Source: Burkholderia anthina
Lineage (GTDB): Bacteria > Pseudomonadota > Gammaproteobacteria > Burkholderiales > Burkholderiaceae
Assembly (NCBI RefSeq): GCF_902498995.1
Contig: NZ_CABVLY010000006.1
Coordinates: forward strand, 1-64,000
Direction of reading: 5' to 3'
Length of the DNA stretch: 64,000 nucleotides
Notes under the pieces: model-generated
The model's input: the letters and a program-made list of their open reading frames with translations, nothing else
What the model was told of the DNA's origin: nothing
Databases searched by the model: none
Translations under genes and position numbers: made by a program
In this document: positions 17,139-25,575 of the stretch, one piece after another
Layout of the letters: every line of letters begins with the position of its first letter
Numbering within the stretch: position 1 is the stretch's first letter

Positions 17139-17966
17139 TCAGCGCGACGTCAGCGCCTGCCATGCCGCGAGCATCGCGCCGTCCGGTTTCGCGAGATCGT
17201 CGAGCACCGAGAAATGCCGCATGCCGGGCAACCATGCGCGCGCAACGTGTTCGCCGGCTGCTTCGCATGCGTCGGCGTATTCGTGCGCTTGCCGCACGAG
17301 CTCGGGCAGCTCGGCCGCGCCGACCGCGACGACGGTCGGCGCACCGGGCCCGACGTGGTGCAGCGGGCTGTACGCGGCGATCTCGTGCGCGGTGAGTGTC
17401 AGCTTGTCGCCGAGCACGCACAGCGAGATCGGTTCGAGATCGACGAGCGGGCTGATCGCGAGCGCCGACACGACGGCCGGATGCGCGCGATGCACGGCCG
17501 TCAGGTGGCCGCCCGCCGAGTGTCCGCTCAGGTGGAGCGGCCTGCCGGCGGTGCCGATGCCGTCCGGATCGGCCGCGAGATGATCGAGCAACGCGCCGAT
17601 CTCGGCGACGATGCCGGTCATCGATGCGGCCGGCGCGAGCGTGTATTCGGCGAGCACGACGTCGAAGCCGCGTGCGAGCGGACCGGCCGCGGCGTACGCG
17701 AAATCCTCTTTCGCGCAGTGTTGCCAGTAGCCGCCGTGAATGAACACGAACAGCGGCGCGTCGGGCCGGCCGCAGCGCAGCCAGTCGAAGCGCTGCGCGG
17801 GGCGCGGGCCGTAACGCAGGTCGCGGCTGCCGGGCGTCGCGTCGTACAGCGCCGCGCTGCGTGCCTGGCAGGACGCGAGCACCGCCGGGAAATCGGGAAT
17901 GGCCTTCGTGTTCAGGTAGGCGGCGTCGAGTGCCGCGCGGTCCATGCCGCGATAGAGGATCGTCAT
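17139..17966 (-). CDS. Alpha/beta hydrolase (arylformamidase-like)
   Basis: A 275-residue alpha/beta-hydrolase. The oxyanion-hole motif is HGGYW, the nucleophile elbow is GHSAGGH, and the C-terminal [11 protein letters not shown] supplies the catalytic His. The N-terminal [16 protein letters not shown] segment and HGGYW resemble kynurenine formamidase-like esterases, but the kyn genes are absent here, so the substrate is open. The frame runs upstream to 18158, and ATG 17966 starts the homologous region. It belongs to the CoA-transferase/HMG-CoA-lyase cluster by position and strand. Confidence 0.85.
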   Translation of the reverse strand: MTILYRGMDRAALDAAYLNTKAIPDFPAVLASCQARSAALYDATPGSRDLRYGPRPAQRFDWLRCGRPDAPLFVFIHGGYWQHCAKEDFAYAAAGPLARGFDVVLAEYTLAPAASMTGIVAEIGALLDHLAADPDGIGTAGRPLHLSGHSAGGHLTAVHRAHPAVVSALAISPLVDLEPISLCVLGDKLTLTAHEIAAYSPLHHVGPGAPTVVAVGAAELPELVRQAHEYADACEAAGEHVARAWLPGMRHFSVLDDLAKPDGAMLAAWQALTSR

Positions 17967-18203
17967 TCGGGAAGCACCTGGTCGGATTGCGGATGCGCGG
18001 GCCCCGCGCGGCGCCCGCCGCGAGGGCGGCGGACGGGCCGGCGCCGTCGTTCCATTATCCGCAGCGCGGGCGGGCCCGGCTATCCGGAATCGGCGAGCGG
18101 GGTGCGCGCCTGTCCGCTTTCGGCGACGGACTGCGGCGCCGCATAGTGCGCAGTGCATGGCCGCGTGGACAGGCGCGGTGAAGCGCTGCGTCGCCCTGCT
18201 CCG

Positions 18204-18587
18204 TCAGATCGGCTCCGAGATCTCGATCAGGTTCAGGTCCGGATCGCGCACGTACACCGAGCGGATTTTCTGCGTCGCGCCGGTGCGCTCGACCGGCCCT
18301 TCGACGATCGGCCAGTCGACGCGCCGCAGATGCGCGATCACGTCATCGAGCGGCACCGACGCGATGAAGCACAGGTCGAGCGCGCCCGGCACCGGCACGT
18401 GCGCCTTCGGCTCGAACTCCGCGCCGCGCACGTGCAGATTGATCTTCTGGTTGCCGAAACGGAACGCGAGCCGCCCCGCGCCGAAGGTTTCGAGCTGCAT
18501 CTGCAGCACCTCGGTGTAGAAGTGCTTCGTCCGTTCCGGATCGACGCAGGTCAGCACGAGGTGGTCGAGGTGGTCAATCAGCGCCAT
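18204..18587 (-). CDS. VOC-family protein
   Basis: A 127-residue vicinal-oxygen-chelate (glyoxalase/dioxygenase fold) protein. The first beta-alpha-beta module begins LDHLVLTCVDPERTKHFYTE with the metal-ligand His. The C-terminal SVYVRDPDLNLIEISEPI carries the conserved metal-ligand Glu. It resembles small virulence-type glyoxalase homologues without assigned substrate. It starts 15 bp after the HMG-CoA-lyase-like gene stop and is probably in the same transcript. Confidence 0.88.
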   Translation of the reverse strand: MALIDHLDHLVLTCVDPERTKHFYTEVLQMQLETFGAGRLAFRFGNQKINLHVRGAEFEPKAHVPVPGALDLCFIASVPLDDVIAHLRRVDWPIVEGPVERTGATQKIRSVYVRDPDLNLIEISEPI

Positions 18588-18602
18588 GTGATTCGCTCCT
18601 GT

Positions 18603-19565
18603 TCATGAGAAAGCCCGCTGCGCCGGCATGTCGCCGGCTTCGGCGCGCGGCGCCGGGTGAAGGTCCGCGCGCCGCCCCGCCTTCAGGATCTGGCTCGGCA
18701 CGTCGTGCCCGATCAGCGCGGGCAGCCGCGCGGCCGCGGCAAGCACGGCCGCGAGGTCGATGCCGGTATCGTAGCCGTCGAGCGCGAGCATGTGCACGAG
18801 CTCTTCGGTGCACGCGTTGCCGGTCGCGCCCGGCGCGTACGGGCATCCGCCGAGCCCGCCGAGCGACGCGTCGAAGCGGTCGATGCCCGCGTCGAGCGCG
18901 GCGAGCGTGTTGGCGAGCGCCATCCCGCGCGTGTTGTGAAAGTGCAGCGTGAGCTGCAACGCGCCGAAGCGCTCGCGTGCGCGTTGGCCGAGATCGCGAA
19001 CCTGCGACGGAAACGCCATGCCGGTCGTGTCGCACAGCGTGAAGCCGTGCACGCCGAGATCCGCGAACCGCTGCATCCACGCGAGCACGGTTTCGGCGCG
19101 CACGTCGCCCTCCATCGGGCAGCCCATCGCGGTCGACAGCGACACGTTGATCGCGACGCCCGTGCCGCGCACCGCGTCGATCACGTCGCGCAGCTGCGCG
19201 AACGACTGCTCTCGGGTCATCCGCAGGTTCGCGCGGTTGTGGCTCTCGCTCATCGACATCACGAGGTTCACTTCGTCGACGCCGCACGACAGCGCGCGTT
19301 CCGCGCCGCGCACGTTCGGCACGAGCACCGTATAGACGACGCCCGGCGCGCGCGCGATGCCGTGCATCACGGCCTCGGCGTCGCGCAGCGCGGGAATCGC
19401 CTTCGCCGACGTGAACGACGTGACCTCGATCTTCGCGTAGCCGCACGCGCTCAGCGCATCGACGAGCGCGATCTTGTCGTCGGTGTCGACGAAGGCCGCT
19501 TCGTTCTGGAAACCGTCGCGTGTCGCGACTTCGTGGATGTAGAGTCGTTTGGGTTGTGTGCTCAT
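18603..19565 (-). CDS. Hydroxymethylglutaryl-CoA lyase-like enzyme
   Basis: A 320-residue TIM-barrel lyase of the DRE-type HMG-CoA lyase group, cleaving a 3-hydroxy-3-methylacyl-CoA to acetyl-CoA or pyruvate plus an acid. The opening IHEVATRDGFQNE carries the metal and catalytic residues (Arg-Asp-Gly). LTLHFHNTRGMALAN provides the metal His pair. The signature GLGGCPYAPGATGN holds the catalytic Cys. A CoA-transferase gene 20 bp upstream could supply the CoA ester, so the pair may activate and split a branched dicarboxylic acid (inference). Confidence 0.88.
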   Translation of the reverse strand: MSTQPKRLYIHEVATRDGFQNEAAFVDTDDKIALVDALSACGYAKIEVTSFTSAKAIPALRDAEAVMHGIARAPGVVYTVLVPNVRGAERALSCGVDEVNLVMSMSESHNRANLRMTREQSFAQLRDVIDAVRGTGVAINVSLSTAMGCPMEGDVRAETVLAWMQRFADLGVHGFTLCDTTGMAFPSQVRDLGQRARERFGALQLTLHFHNTRGMALANTLAALDAGIDRFDASLGGLGGCPYAPGATGNACTEELVHMLALDGYDTGIDLAAVLAAAARLPALIGHDVPSQILKAGRRADLHPAPRAEAGDMPAQRAFS

Positions 19566-19585
19566 GTCGTCGCTCCAGGGTCCGT

Positions 19586-20776
19586 TCAGATCACGCCGCG
19601 CGTGCGCCAGTCGTCGCGCGTCGCGGCATCGATGCCGATCGATTCGAGTACGGCATCGGTATGCGCGCCGAGCGCGGGCGCCGCACGCTCGATGTGTCCC
19701 GGCGTCGCGCCCAGTTTCGGCACGATGCCCGGCACGAGTACCGGCGTGCCGTCGGGCAACGCGGCGTCGACGATCATGTCGCGGGCGCGGTAATGCGGGT
19801 CGGCCGCGATGTCGGCGACGTCGTAGATGCGCCCGGACGGAATGCGCGCTTCGTTCAGCGCGGCCAGCACGTCGTCGAGATCGTGCTGCGCGCTCCATTC
19901 GCCGATCGCCGCATCGATGCGCGCGACCTGCGCGACGCGGCCGTCGTTGTGCGCGAGCGCCGGATCGTTGCCGAGATCGGGGCGCACGATCAGTTCCATC
20001 AGGCGCCGGAAGATGCTGTCGCCGTTGCCGGCGATCAGCGCGTACTTGCCGTCGCGGCACCGGTACGCGTTGGTCGGCGCGATGCCGGGCAGGCTGCTGC
20101 CGGCCGCCTCGCGCACCGCGCCGAACGCCGAGTATTCGGGCAACAGGCTTTCCATCATGTTGAAGACCGACTCGTACAGCGCGACGTCGACGACCTGCCC
20201 CTTGCCGCCCTGCTGTTCGCGATGCCGCAGCGCGAGCAGCACGCCGATCACGCCGTGCAGTGCCGACAGCGAATCGCCGAGCGACACGCCCACACGCACC
20301 GGCGTGCGGCCGGGCTCGCCGGTCAGGTGCCGCAGGCCGCCCATCGCTTCGGCGATCACGCCGAAGCCGGGCCGGTCGCGGTACGGGCCGGTTTGCCCGA
20401 AGCCGGACACGCGCAGCATCACGAGCCCCGGATTGATGGCGGACAGCGTGTCCCAGCCGAGTCCCCAGCCTTCGAGCGTGCCGGGCCGGAAGTTCTCGAT
20501 CAGCACGTCGGTTTCGGCGACGAGGCGGCGCACGACGTCCTGCCCTTCGGCGGTGCGCAGGTCGAGCGCGAGCGAGCGCTTGTTGCGCGACTGCGCGGCC
20601 CACCAGACCGACGTGCCTTCGTGCAGCAGCCGCCATTTGCGCAGCGGGTCGCCGACGCCGGGCGGCTCGACCTTGATCACGTCCGCGCCGAATTCCGCGA
20701 GCATCCGGCCCGCGAACGGCCCGGCGATCAGTTGGCCGAGTTCCAGCACGCGGATGCCGTCCAGGGGTCTCGTCAT
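19586..20776 (-). CDS. CaiB/BaiF family CoA-transferase
   Basis: A 396-residue family III CoA-transferase. It starts LDGIRVLELGQLIAGPFAGR, continues with ADVIKVEPPGVGDPLR, then RNKRSLALDLRTAEGQ and ENFRPGTLEGWGL, all typical of the family. The catalytic Asp is expected in the GVSLGDSLSAL region. It transfers CoA between carboxylic acids. It is the first gene of the leftward operon with an HMG-CoA-lyase-like enzyme, VOC protein and hydrolase, and is divergent from a 2-hydroxyacid dehydrogenase across a region containing palindromes (20857-20934). Confidence 0.9.
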   Translation of the reverse strand: MTRPLDGIRVLELGQLIAGPFAGRMLAEFGADVIKVEPPGVGDPLRKWRLLHEGTSVWWAAQSRNKRSLALDLRTAEGQDVVRRLVAETDVLIENFRPGTLEGWGLGWDTLSAINPGLVMLRVSGFGQTGPYRDRPGFGVIAEAMGGLRHLTGEPGRTPVRVGVSLGDSLSALHGVIGVLLALRHREQQGGKGQVVDVALYESVFNMMESLLPEYSAFGAVREAAGSSLPGIAPTNAYRCRDGKYALIAGNGDSIFRRLMELIVRPDLGNDPALAHNDGRVAQVARIDAAIGEWSAQHDLDDVLAALNEARIPSGRIYDVADIAADPHYRARDMIVDAALPDGTPVLVPGIVPKLGATPGHIERAAPALGAHTDAVLESIGIDAATRDDWRTRGVI

Positions 20777-20856
20777 GACTGTCTCCGATGAAATCGTGTT
20801 GTCGATGAGGCGATCATGACGGCGTTCGCGCGCTGCGAAAATCGATCGATGCTCAA

Positions 20857-20934
20857 CCAGCCTTTCCCGGACGGAAAGGCTGGCGGGCAGGAAAATGTGG
20901 CATCCGCTGCACCGGCCTTTCCATCCGGGAAAGC
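20857..20934. promoter_or_regulatory. Two related palindromes in a divergent promoter region
   Basis: CCAGCCTTTCC / GGAAAGGCTGG (20857-20867 and 20873-20883) is a perfect 11-bp inverted repeat with a 5-base loop. A second, imperfect one, GCCTTTCC-ATCC-GGGAAAGC, lies at 20915-20934. Similar palindromes repeated about 58 bp apart between divergent genes look like paired operator sites. Confidence 0.5.
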
Positions 20935-21026
20935 GCGCTCGCGCAACGATCAAGCCGCGCCGCGCGCGCCGTTGGCAGAATCGTTGCCGTTGCGCGCCCG
21001 CCGGGCGCCCGTCAGCGAGGCCCGCC

Positions 21027-21992
21027 ATGTTTTCCAGCGCTTCTCCCGCGAAGATCGTGTTTCTCGACCGCGCGACGCTGTCGCCGCAGACCGTGCTGAA
21101 GCCGTTGCCGTTTCCGCACGCGCTCCATACGTTCGAGCGGACGGCCGCGAACGAGGTGGCCGAACGCATCGGCGACGCGGACATCGTCGTCACCAACAAG
21201 GTCCGGCTCGACGCGGCGGCACTCGCCGATGCACCGAACCTGAAGATGATCGCGATCGCGGCCACCGGCACCGACATCGTCGATCTCGACGCATGCGCGG
21301 CGCGCGGCATCGTCGTCAGCAACATTCGCGGGTATGCGGTGCGCACCGTGCCCGAGCACACGTTCGCGCTGATCTTCGCGCTGCGGCGCAGCCTCGTCGC
21401 GTATCGCGACGCGGTGCGGGCGGGACGCTGGCTCGACAGCGGACAGTTCTGCTTCTTCGATCACCCGATTCGCGACCTGGCCGGCTCGACGCTCGGGATC
21501 GTCGGCGACGGCGTGCTCGGCCGCGCGGTGGCCGGCATCGCCCGCGCGCTCGACATGCGCGTGCTGTTCGCCGCGCACGGCGATGCGCGGGGAGACGATC
21601 ACGTGCCGCTCGACGCGCTGCTGCGCGACAGCGACGCGATCACGCTGCACTGTCCGCTCACGCCGGCCACGCGCAACCTGATCGACGCACGCGCCTTCGA
21701 ACGGATGGCGCGCCGCCCGTTGCTGATCAATACCGCGCGCGGCGGACTCGTGGATGAAAGCGCGCTGGTCGACGCGCTGCAGTCGGGGCAGATCTCGGGG
21801 GCCGGGTTCGACGTGCTCACGCAGGAGCCGCTGCCGGCCGCGCATCCGTTTCACGCGATCCTGTCGCATCCGGCCTTCATCCTGACGCCGCATGTCGGAT
21901 GGGCGAGCGACGAGGCGATGCAGGCGCTGGCCGACCAGCTCGTCGACAACGTCGCCGCCTTTGCGGCGGGCGAGCCGCGTAACGTCGTGTGA
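21027..21992 (+). CDS. D-2-hydroxyacid dehydrogenase (NAD-dependent, hydroxypyruvate/glycerate type)
   Basis: A 321-residue D-isomer-specific 2-hydroxyacid dehydrogenase. The Rossmann motif is GIVGDGVLGRAVAG. The catalytic trio is visible as Arg in INTARGGLVDE, Glu in TQEPLPAAHP and His in TPHVGWAS. Sequence features are closest to glycerate/hydroxypyruvate reductases, but substrate is not fixed by these. The frame is open from 20895, and ATG 21027 fits the family N-terminus. It is divergent from the CaiB-type CoA-transferase and may belong to the same regulon. Confidence 0.88.
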   Translation: MFSSASPAKIVFLDRATLSPQTVLKPLPFPHALHTFERTAANEVAERIGDADIVVTNKVRLDAAALADAPNLKMIAIAATGTDIVDLDACAARGIVVSNIRGYAVRTVPEHTFALIFALRRSLVAYRDAVRAGRWLDSGQFCFFDHPIRDLAGSTLGIVGDGVLGRAVAGIARALDMRVLFAAHGDARGDDHVPLDALLRDSDAITLHCPLTPATRNLIDARAFERMARRPLLINTARGGLVDESALVDALQSGQISGAGFDVLTQEPLPAAHPFHAILSHPAFILTPHVGWASDEAMQALADQLVDNVAAFAAGEPRNVV

Positions 21993-22047
21993 TGCGTCCG
22001 GGAAGCGGCGATCGCTTCGGTCGCGCATTTCGACCGCGCAAACAGAA

Positions 22048-22078
22048 CGGCCCCGCTCGATTGCTCGAAGCGGGGCCG
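22048..22078 (+). terminator. Hairpin downstream of the hydroxyacid dehydrogenase
   Basis: CGGCCCCGCT / AGCGGGGCCG, 10-bp perfect arms with an 11-base loop, 56 bp after the stop codon. No T tract follows. Confidence 0.5.
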
Positions 22079-22241
22079 GCTGGATTCAGGGGCTACGGGT
22101 GCCGACGACCCGACGCGTTGATCAGTGCGTGTACATCCGCGCCGTCTTGCGGCCGGGTACGGATTCCCCGAGCGCGCTACGTGAACGAACGCCGGCCGCC
22201 AAAGCGGCCGGACGCGTCTGAAATGGATTTCGATGCGCGTA

Positions 22242-22454
22242 TCAGTACGCGGACATCTCGACGCAAGGATCGACCTTCGACGGCGAGCAGATGGCCGAGT
22301 ACTTGGCGCTTTCGCGCATCAGCGCTTCGCCTTCGTGCAGGGCGATCTTGATCTCGGGATGACGCTCGTACGCGAGGAATGCGGAGCAGACGACCGCGGA
22401 CATCACGATCAGGGAAAACACAAATTTTTCAAGGGATTGGAAACGTTCGGGCAT
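22242..22454 (-). CDS. Small single-pass membrane protein of unknown function
   Basis: A 70-residue frame with AGAAAGG upstream of ATG 22454. The N-terminal MPERFQSLEKF is followed by a hydrophobic helix (about residues 12-28, VFSLIVMSAVVCSAFLA), then a charged external or periplasmic tail with two cysteines and the end VEMSAY. The helix, ribosome site and non-repetitive composition support a real gene. I recognise no family. Confidence 0.6.
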   Translation of the reverse strand: MPERFQSLEKFVFSLIVMSAVVCSAFLAYERHPEIKIALHEGEALMRESAKYSAICSPSKVDPCVEMSAY

Positions 22455-22668
22455 GGTTCGACCTTTCTTCTACCCGGTGATTATATCTCGAATTAAGGGT
22501 TTTCCCTATATGTCGATCCGCATATCGAAAATAGGTTCTGCCGATAGCGGACTGATGTTCGCGCCCTTTTTCAGGTTAATCCGGACTTAAGCGTGGGTCG
22601 AACAAGATGGACTCACCGTTGCGGCGCGTGTGCCGTGCCGGGTACCCCGTTTTTCGGAGATCCTGAAG

Positions 22669-22962
22669 ATGAAAACCAAGCTTTCCATGCTCGTTCTCGC
22701 CGCGGCGCTGGCGGCCCCTGCCGTGTCGTTCGCGCAATCGCTTGCCGCACCCGTCACGCGAGCCGAAGTCGTCGCGCAGTTGCGCCAGCTCGAGCAGGCG
22801 GGCTACAAGCCGCTGAAGGGCCAGTATCCGGACGACATCCGCGCCGCCGAAGCGCGTCTCGAACAAGCGTCGGGGATCGGCGCGGATGCCGGCGCGGCGA
22901 GCGCGGCGGGCCGCCCGGCGCCGGGCGCACCCGCTGCCGGCATAGCGGGTCGCGGGCGCTGA
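22669..22962 (+). CDS. DUF4148 secreted protein, third copy
   Basis: A 97-residue exported protein: signal peptide MKTKLSMLVLAAALAAPAVS then FAQ, and a DUF4148 core with VTRAEVVAQLRQLEQAGYKP and YPDDIRAAEARLEQA, ending in an Ala/Gly/Pro-rich tail. The frame is open from 22630, but ATG 22669 begins the signal peptide. It is a distant paralogue of the tandem pair at 5.0-5.7 kb and lacks the RSIYFGH tail. Function unknown. Confidence 0.8.
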   Translation: MKTKLSMLVLAAALAAPAVSFAQSLAAPVTRAEVVAQLRQLEQAGYKPLKGQYPDDIRAAEARLEQASGIGADAGAASAAGRPAPGAPAAGIAGRGR

Positions 22963-23099
22963 GCTGTGCACCGGTGCGCTCGTCGCGACCGGCGGAGGCA
23001 TCCGTTATCGGGGGCAGGCCTTCGACGAACGGCGCGCGACGGTGCGGCGCGCATCGGCTGCATCGCACACCGCAATCGTCAGAACGGCCGCCCGGGGCA

Positions 23100-23537
23100 T
23101 TACTGCGGCGCCGACGCGGCGCTGGCCGCATTGCCGGGCCATGCCTTGCCGATCCGGTCGATCATCGACTTGGCGGCGCCCGTCGCGATGGCCGCATCGA
23201 CGCCCGACGTCTGCCACGAACCGTCGGCGGCCTGCACGAACGTGAGGTTCGCGCGCGACGGCGAGTAATCGGTATTGCGCCACGTGACCACGACGTCGCA
23301 CGTGTAGGTGCGCTCGCCGGCCTTCTTGCAGTCGCCGTCGGGTTTCGCCGAGATCACGTCGGCCGACACGGGCAGCGGCTGGCCGAACAGCGCGTTCAGG
23401 CCGCCGTGGTTTTCCGCCTCGAGCGCGCGGCGCACCGCGGCGTCGACGTCGCTCGATCCGGGACCGTCGTGGAGCAGGTTGCAGGCGGCAAGCAGCGAGG
23501 CGGCACAGCCGAGCGTGAGCAGCGTTTGGAACTTCAT
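23100..23537 (-). CDS. Predicted lipoprotein of unknown function
   Basis: A 145-residue protein with a lipoprotein signal: MKFQTLLTLGCAASLLAAC, where Cys19 in the lipobox LAAC would be lipidated. The mature part contains a Cys pair (DCKKAGERTYTC) that could form a disulfide, then VVVTWRNTDY and DGSWQTSG, consistent with a small periplasmic beta-rich domain. No family is identified with confidence. It is isolated, with no operon partner. Confidence 0.75.
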   Translation of the reverse strand: MKFQTLLTLGCAASLLAACNLLHDGPGSSDVDAAVRRALEAENHGGLNALFGQPLPVSADVISAKPDGDCKKAGERTYTCDVVVTWRNTDYSPSRANLTFVQAADGSWQTSGVDAAIATGAAKSMIDRIGKAWPGNAASAASAPQ

Positions 23538-23745
23538 GGATATCCGTGCATCGGGTGAACGTCGGGCGGCATGCGGCGCTGCGCGATGAACGCAGCGCGT
23601 GGCCGGTACGCCGCGTAGTCTGCAACGTCCGCGTGTCGTTCGCGGTATCCATTTGTAACCAATTGCACGGATGCGTGCGGGCCAACGTCCGCGCGGCGCA
23701 ATGCAATCACGCGGCCGCCCTGCTGCCGCGTCGATCGGGTCGCGG

Positions 23746-24669
23746 TTACTGCCGCTCTTGCTTCACGCGGCTCACCAGCTGCGTCGGGCTCACGAACTGC
23801 AGCGCGATCACGACCCAGATGAGCGTGATGGCCATGTAGATCATCGCCATCGCATCGATCGACTGCGGCGCGCGCACGCCGGTCGAAAACACCGCGTAAT
23901 ACAGCGCGACGACGAGCGTCTGCGTGCTCGGGCCCGCGGTGAAGAAAGTCAGCTCGAACATCCCGATCGTGCGCACCAGCACGAGCAGGCCCGCGGCGAG
24001 CATGCCGGGCACCAGCAGCGGCAGCAGCACGTAGCGGAAATAGCGCCACGTGTTCGCCCCGAAGATCCGCGCGGCGGATTCGAGATTCGGGTCGATCTGC
24101 TCGATGAACGGCGTCATCACGAGGATCACGAACGGCAGCGCCGGCACCAGGTTCGCGAGGATCACGCCCGGCAGCGTGCCCGCGAGTCCGACCTTGTACA
24201 TGACGGTCGCCATCGGGATCCCGTACGTGACGGGCGGCACCATCAGCGGCAGCAGGAACACCAGCAGCGCGAAGCGCTTGCCGCGAAACTGCACGCGGGC
24301 GAGCGCATACGCGGCCGGCACGCCGAGCGCGACCGACAGCAGCACGACCGCGCCGACGACTTCGACGGTCACCCACAGCACGCTCGCGAGCTGGAAGTCT
24401 TCCCATGCCTTCGCGTACCAGTGCAGCGTGAAGCCCTGCGGCAGCGGCGTGCCGAACCAGCGTGTCGCGACCGAATTCACCGCGACGGTCGCGATCAGCA
24501 GCATCACGTTCAGCAGGAAGAACGCCATCAGCCCCCACACGAGCGCCTTCCACGCGCGGCCGGCGAGGCTGCCGCGCAGCTTCCGCGGCTTCATCGCGTT
24601 GACGGGCTGTGCGCCGGGCGGGTTGTGCTTCGGCGGCCAGGCTGGCGCGGCATGATTGTCGGTCCCCAT
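23746..24669 (-). CDS. ABC transporter permease (second)
   Basis: A 307-residue inner-membrane permease with about six helices. The cytoplasmic EAA loop reads ESAARIFGANTWRYFRYVLL, matching the PotC/ThiP/PhnV-like group. It starts at 24669, sharing one base with the stop of the other permease gene, and is the last gene of a four-gene importer operon. A proline-rich cytoplasmic N-terminal tail precedes the first helix. Confidence 0.88.
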   Translation of the reverse strand: MGTDNHAAPAWPPKHNPPGAQPVNAMKPRKLRGSLAGRAWKALVWGLMAFFLLNVMLLIATVAVNSVATRWFGTPLPQGFTLHWYAKAWEDFQLASVLWVTVEVVGAVVLLSVALGVPAAYALARVQFRGKRFALLVFLLPLMVPPVTYGIPMATVMYKVGLAGTLPGVILANLVPALPFVILVMTPFIEQIDPNLESAARIFGANTWRYFRYVLLPLLVPGMLAAGLLVLVRTIGMFELTFFTAGPSTQTLVVALYYAVFSTGVRAPQSIDAMAMIYMAITLIWVVIALQFVSPTQLVSRVKQERQ

Positions 24670-25538
24670 CAGCCCTTGCCTCCCGTGACCGGACCGGTAT
24701 AGAAGAAGCGGCGCGCGCCGAGCATCGAGGCGACCACCAGCAACTGGACGAAGCCCATCACGATCGCGATCGCGGACGCGAGCGAATAGTCGTAGCTCTC
24801 GAACGCGGCTTCGGCGGCCGCGATCGAGATCACGCGCGTCGGCCCGGCCGGCGCGCCGAGCAGCACGGCCGACGGAAACACCGAGAACGCCTGCACGAAC
24901 GACAGGCACGCGGCCATCGTGAGCCCCGGCACCAGCAGCGGCAGGTAGATCTGCCGGAACTGCTGCCACGGGTTCGCGCCGAGGGTGGCCGCGGCGCGCG
25001 CGAGCGTCGGATCGATGCCGCTGACGTACGACAGCATCAGCAGGAACGCGAACGGAAAGCCCGACACGATCAGCGACAGCAGCACGCCCCAGTAGTTGTG
25101 CGTGAGGCGCACTTCGTCCGTGTACAGGTGCAGCCCCTGCAGCGCCTGCGGGAACCAGCCGTTCGGGCCGAAGTACGTGAGCATCCCGTCGGCGACGAGC
25201 ACCGTGCCGAGCGTGACGGGAATCACCAGCAGCGTCGTGACGAACTTCTGGTACGGAGAATTGCGGCGCAGCGCGAACGCGACGGGCACCGAGATGCCGA
25301 CGTTGATCAGCGTGGCCGGCACCGCGAGCTTCAGCGTGACGAGCACGGTCGGCCACATCGCGGTATCGGTGAAGAACTGCACGTAGTTCGCGAGCGCGCC
25401 GCCGCCGTTCATCGGCTGGAACGACAGCACGAGGCCGTAGGCGAACGGATAGATGAACAGCGCGACGATGAACGCGAGCGCGGGCGTGACGAGCCACGCC
25501 TTCGCGTCGCGCCGCGTACCGGCCGCGAGCGTGCTCAT
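24669..25538 (-). CDS. ABC transporter permease (first)
   Basis: A 289-residue permease of the PotB-like type. Its EAA loop is ARAAATLGANPWQQFRQIYL. It forms the transmembrane pore with the following permease. The overlap with that gene and the 37-bp gap from the ATPase gene indicate one operon. The permease arrangement suits importers of polyamines, iron or aminophosphonates, and the sequence does not decide between these. Confidence 0.88.
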   Translation of the reverse strand: MSTLAAGTRRDAKAWLVTPALAFIVALFIYPFAYGLVLSFQPMNGGGALANYVQFFTDTAMWPTVLVTLKLAVPATLINVGISVPVAFALRRNSPYQKFVTTLLVIPVTLGTVLVADGMLTYFGPNGWFPQALQGLHLYTDEVRLTHNYWGVLLSLIVSGFPFAFLLMLSYVSGIDPTLARAAATLGANPWQQFRQIYLPLLVPGLTMAACLSFVQAFSVFPSAVLLGAPAGPTRVISIAAAEAAFESYDYSLASAIAIVMGFVQLLVVASMLGARRFFYTGPVTGGKG

Positions 25539-25575
25539 GCGGCCTCCCGGCGGCCCAGCGCCGCGCGTGCGTCGT

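Noticed and set aside
22100..22200. Possible degenerate second copy of the small membrane-protein gene (similar 3' end at about 22122-22145)
   Set aside because: Only a few residues before the stop look alike, and no start, helix or ribosome site is present.
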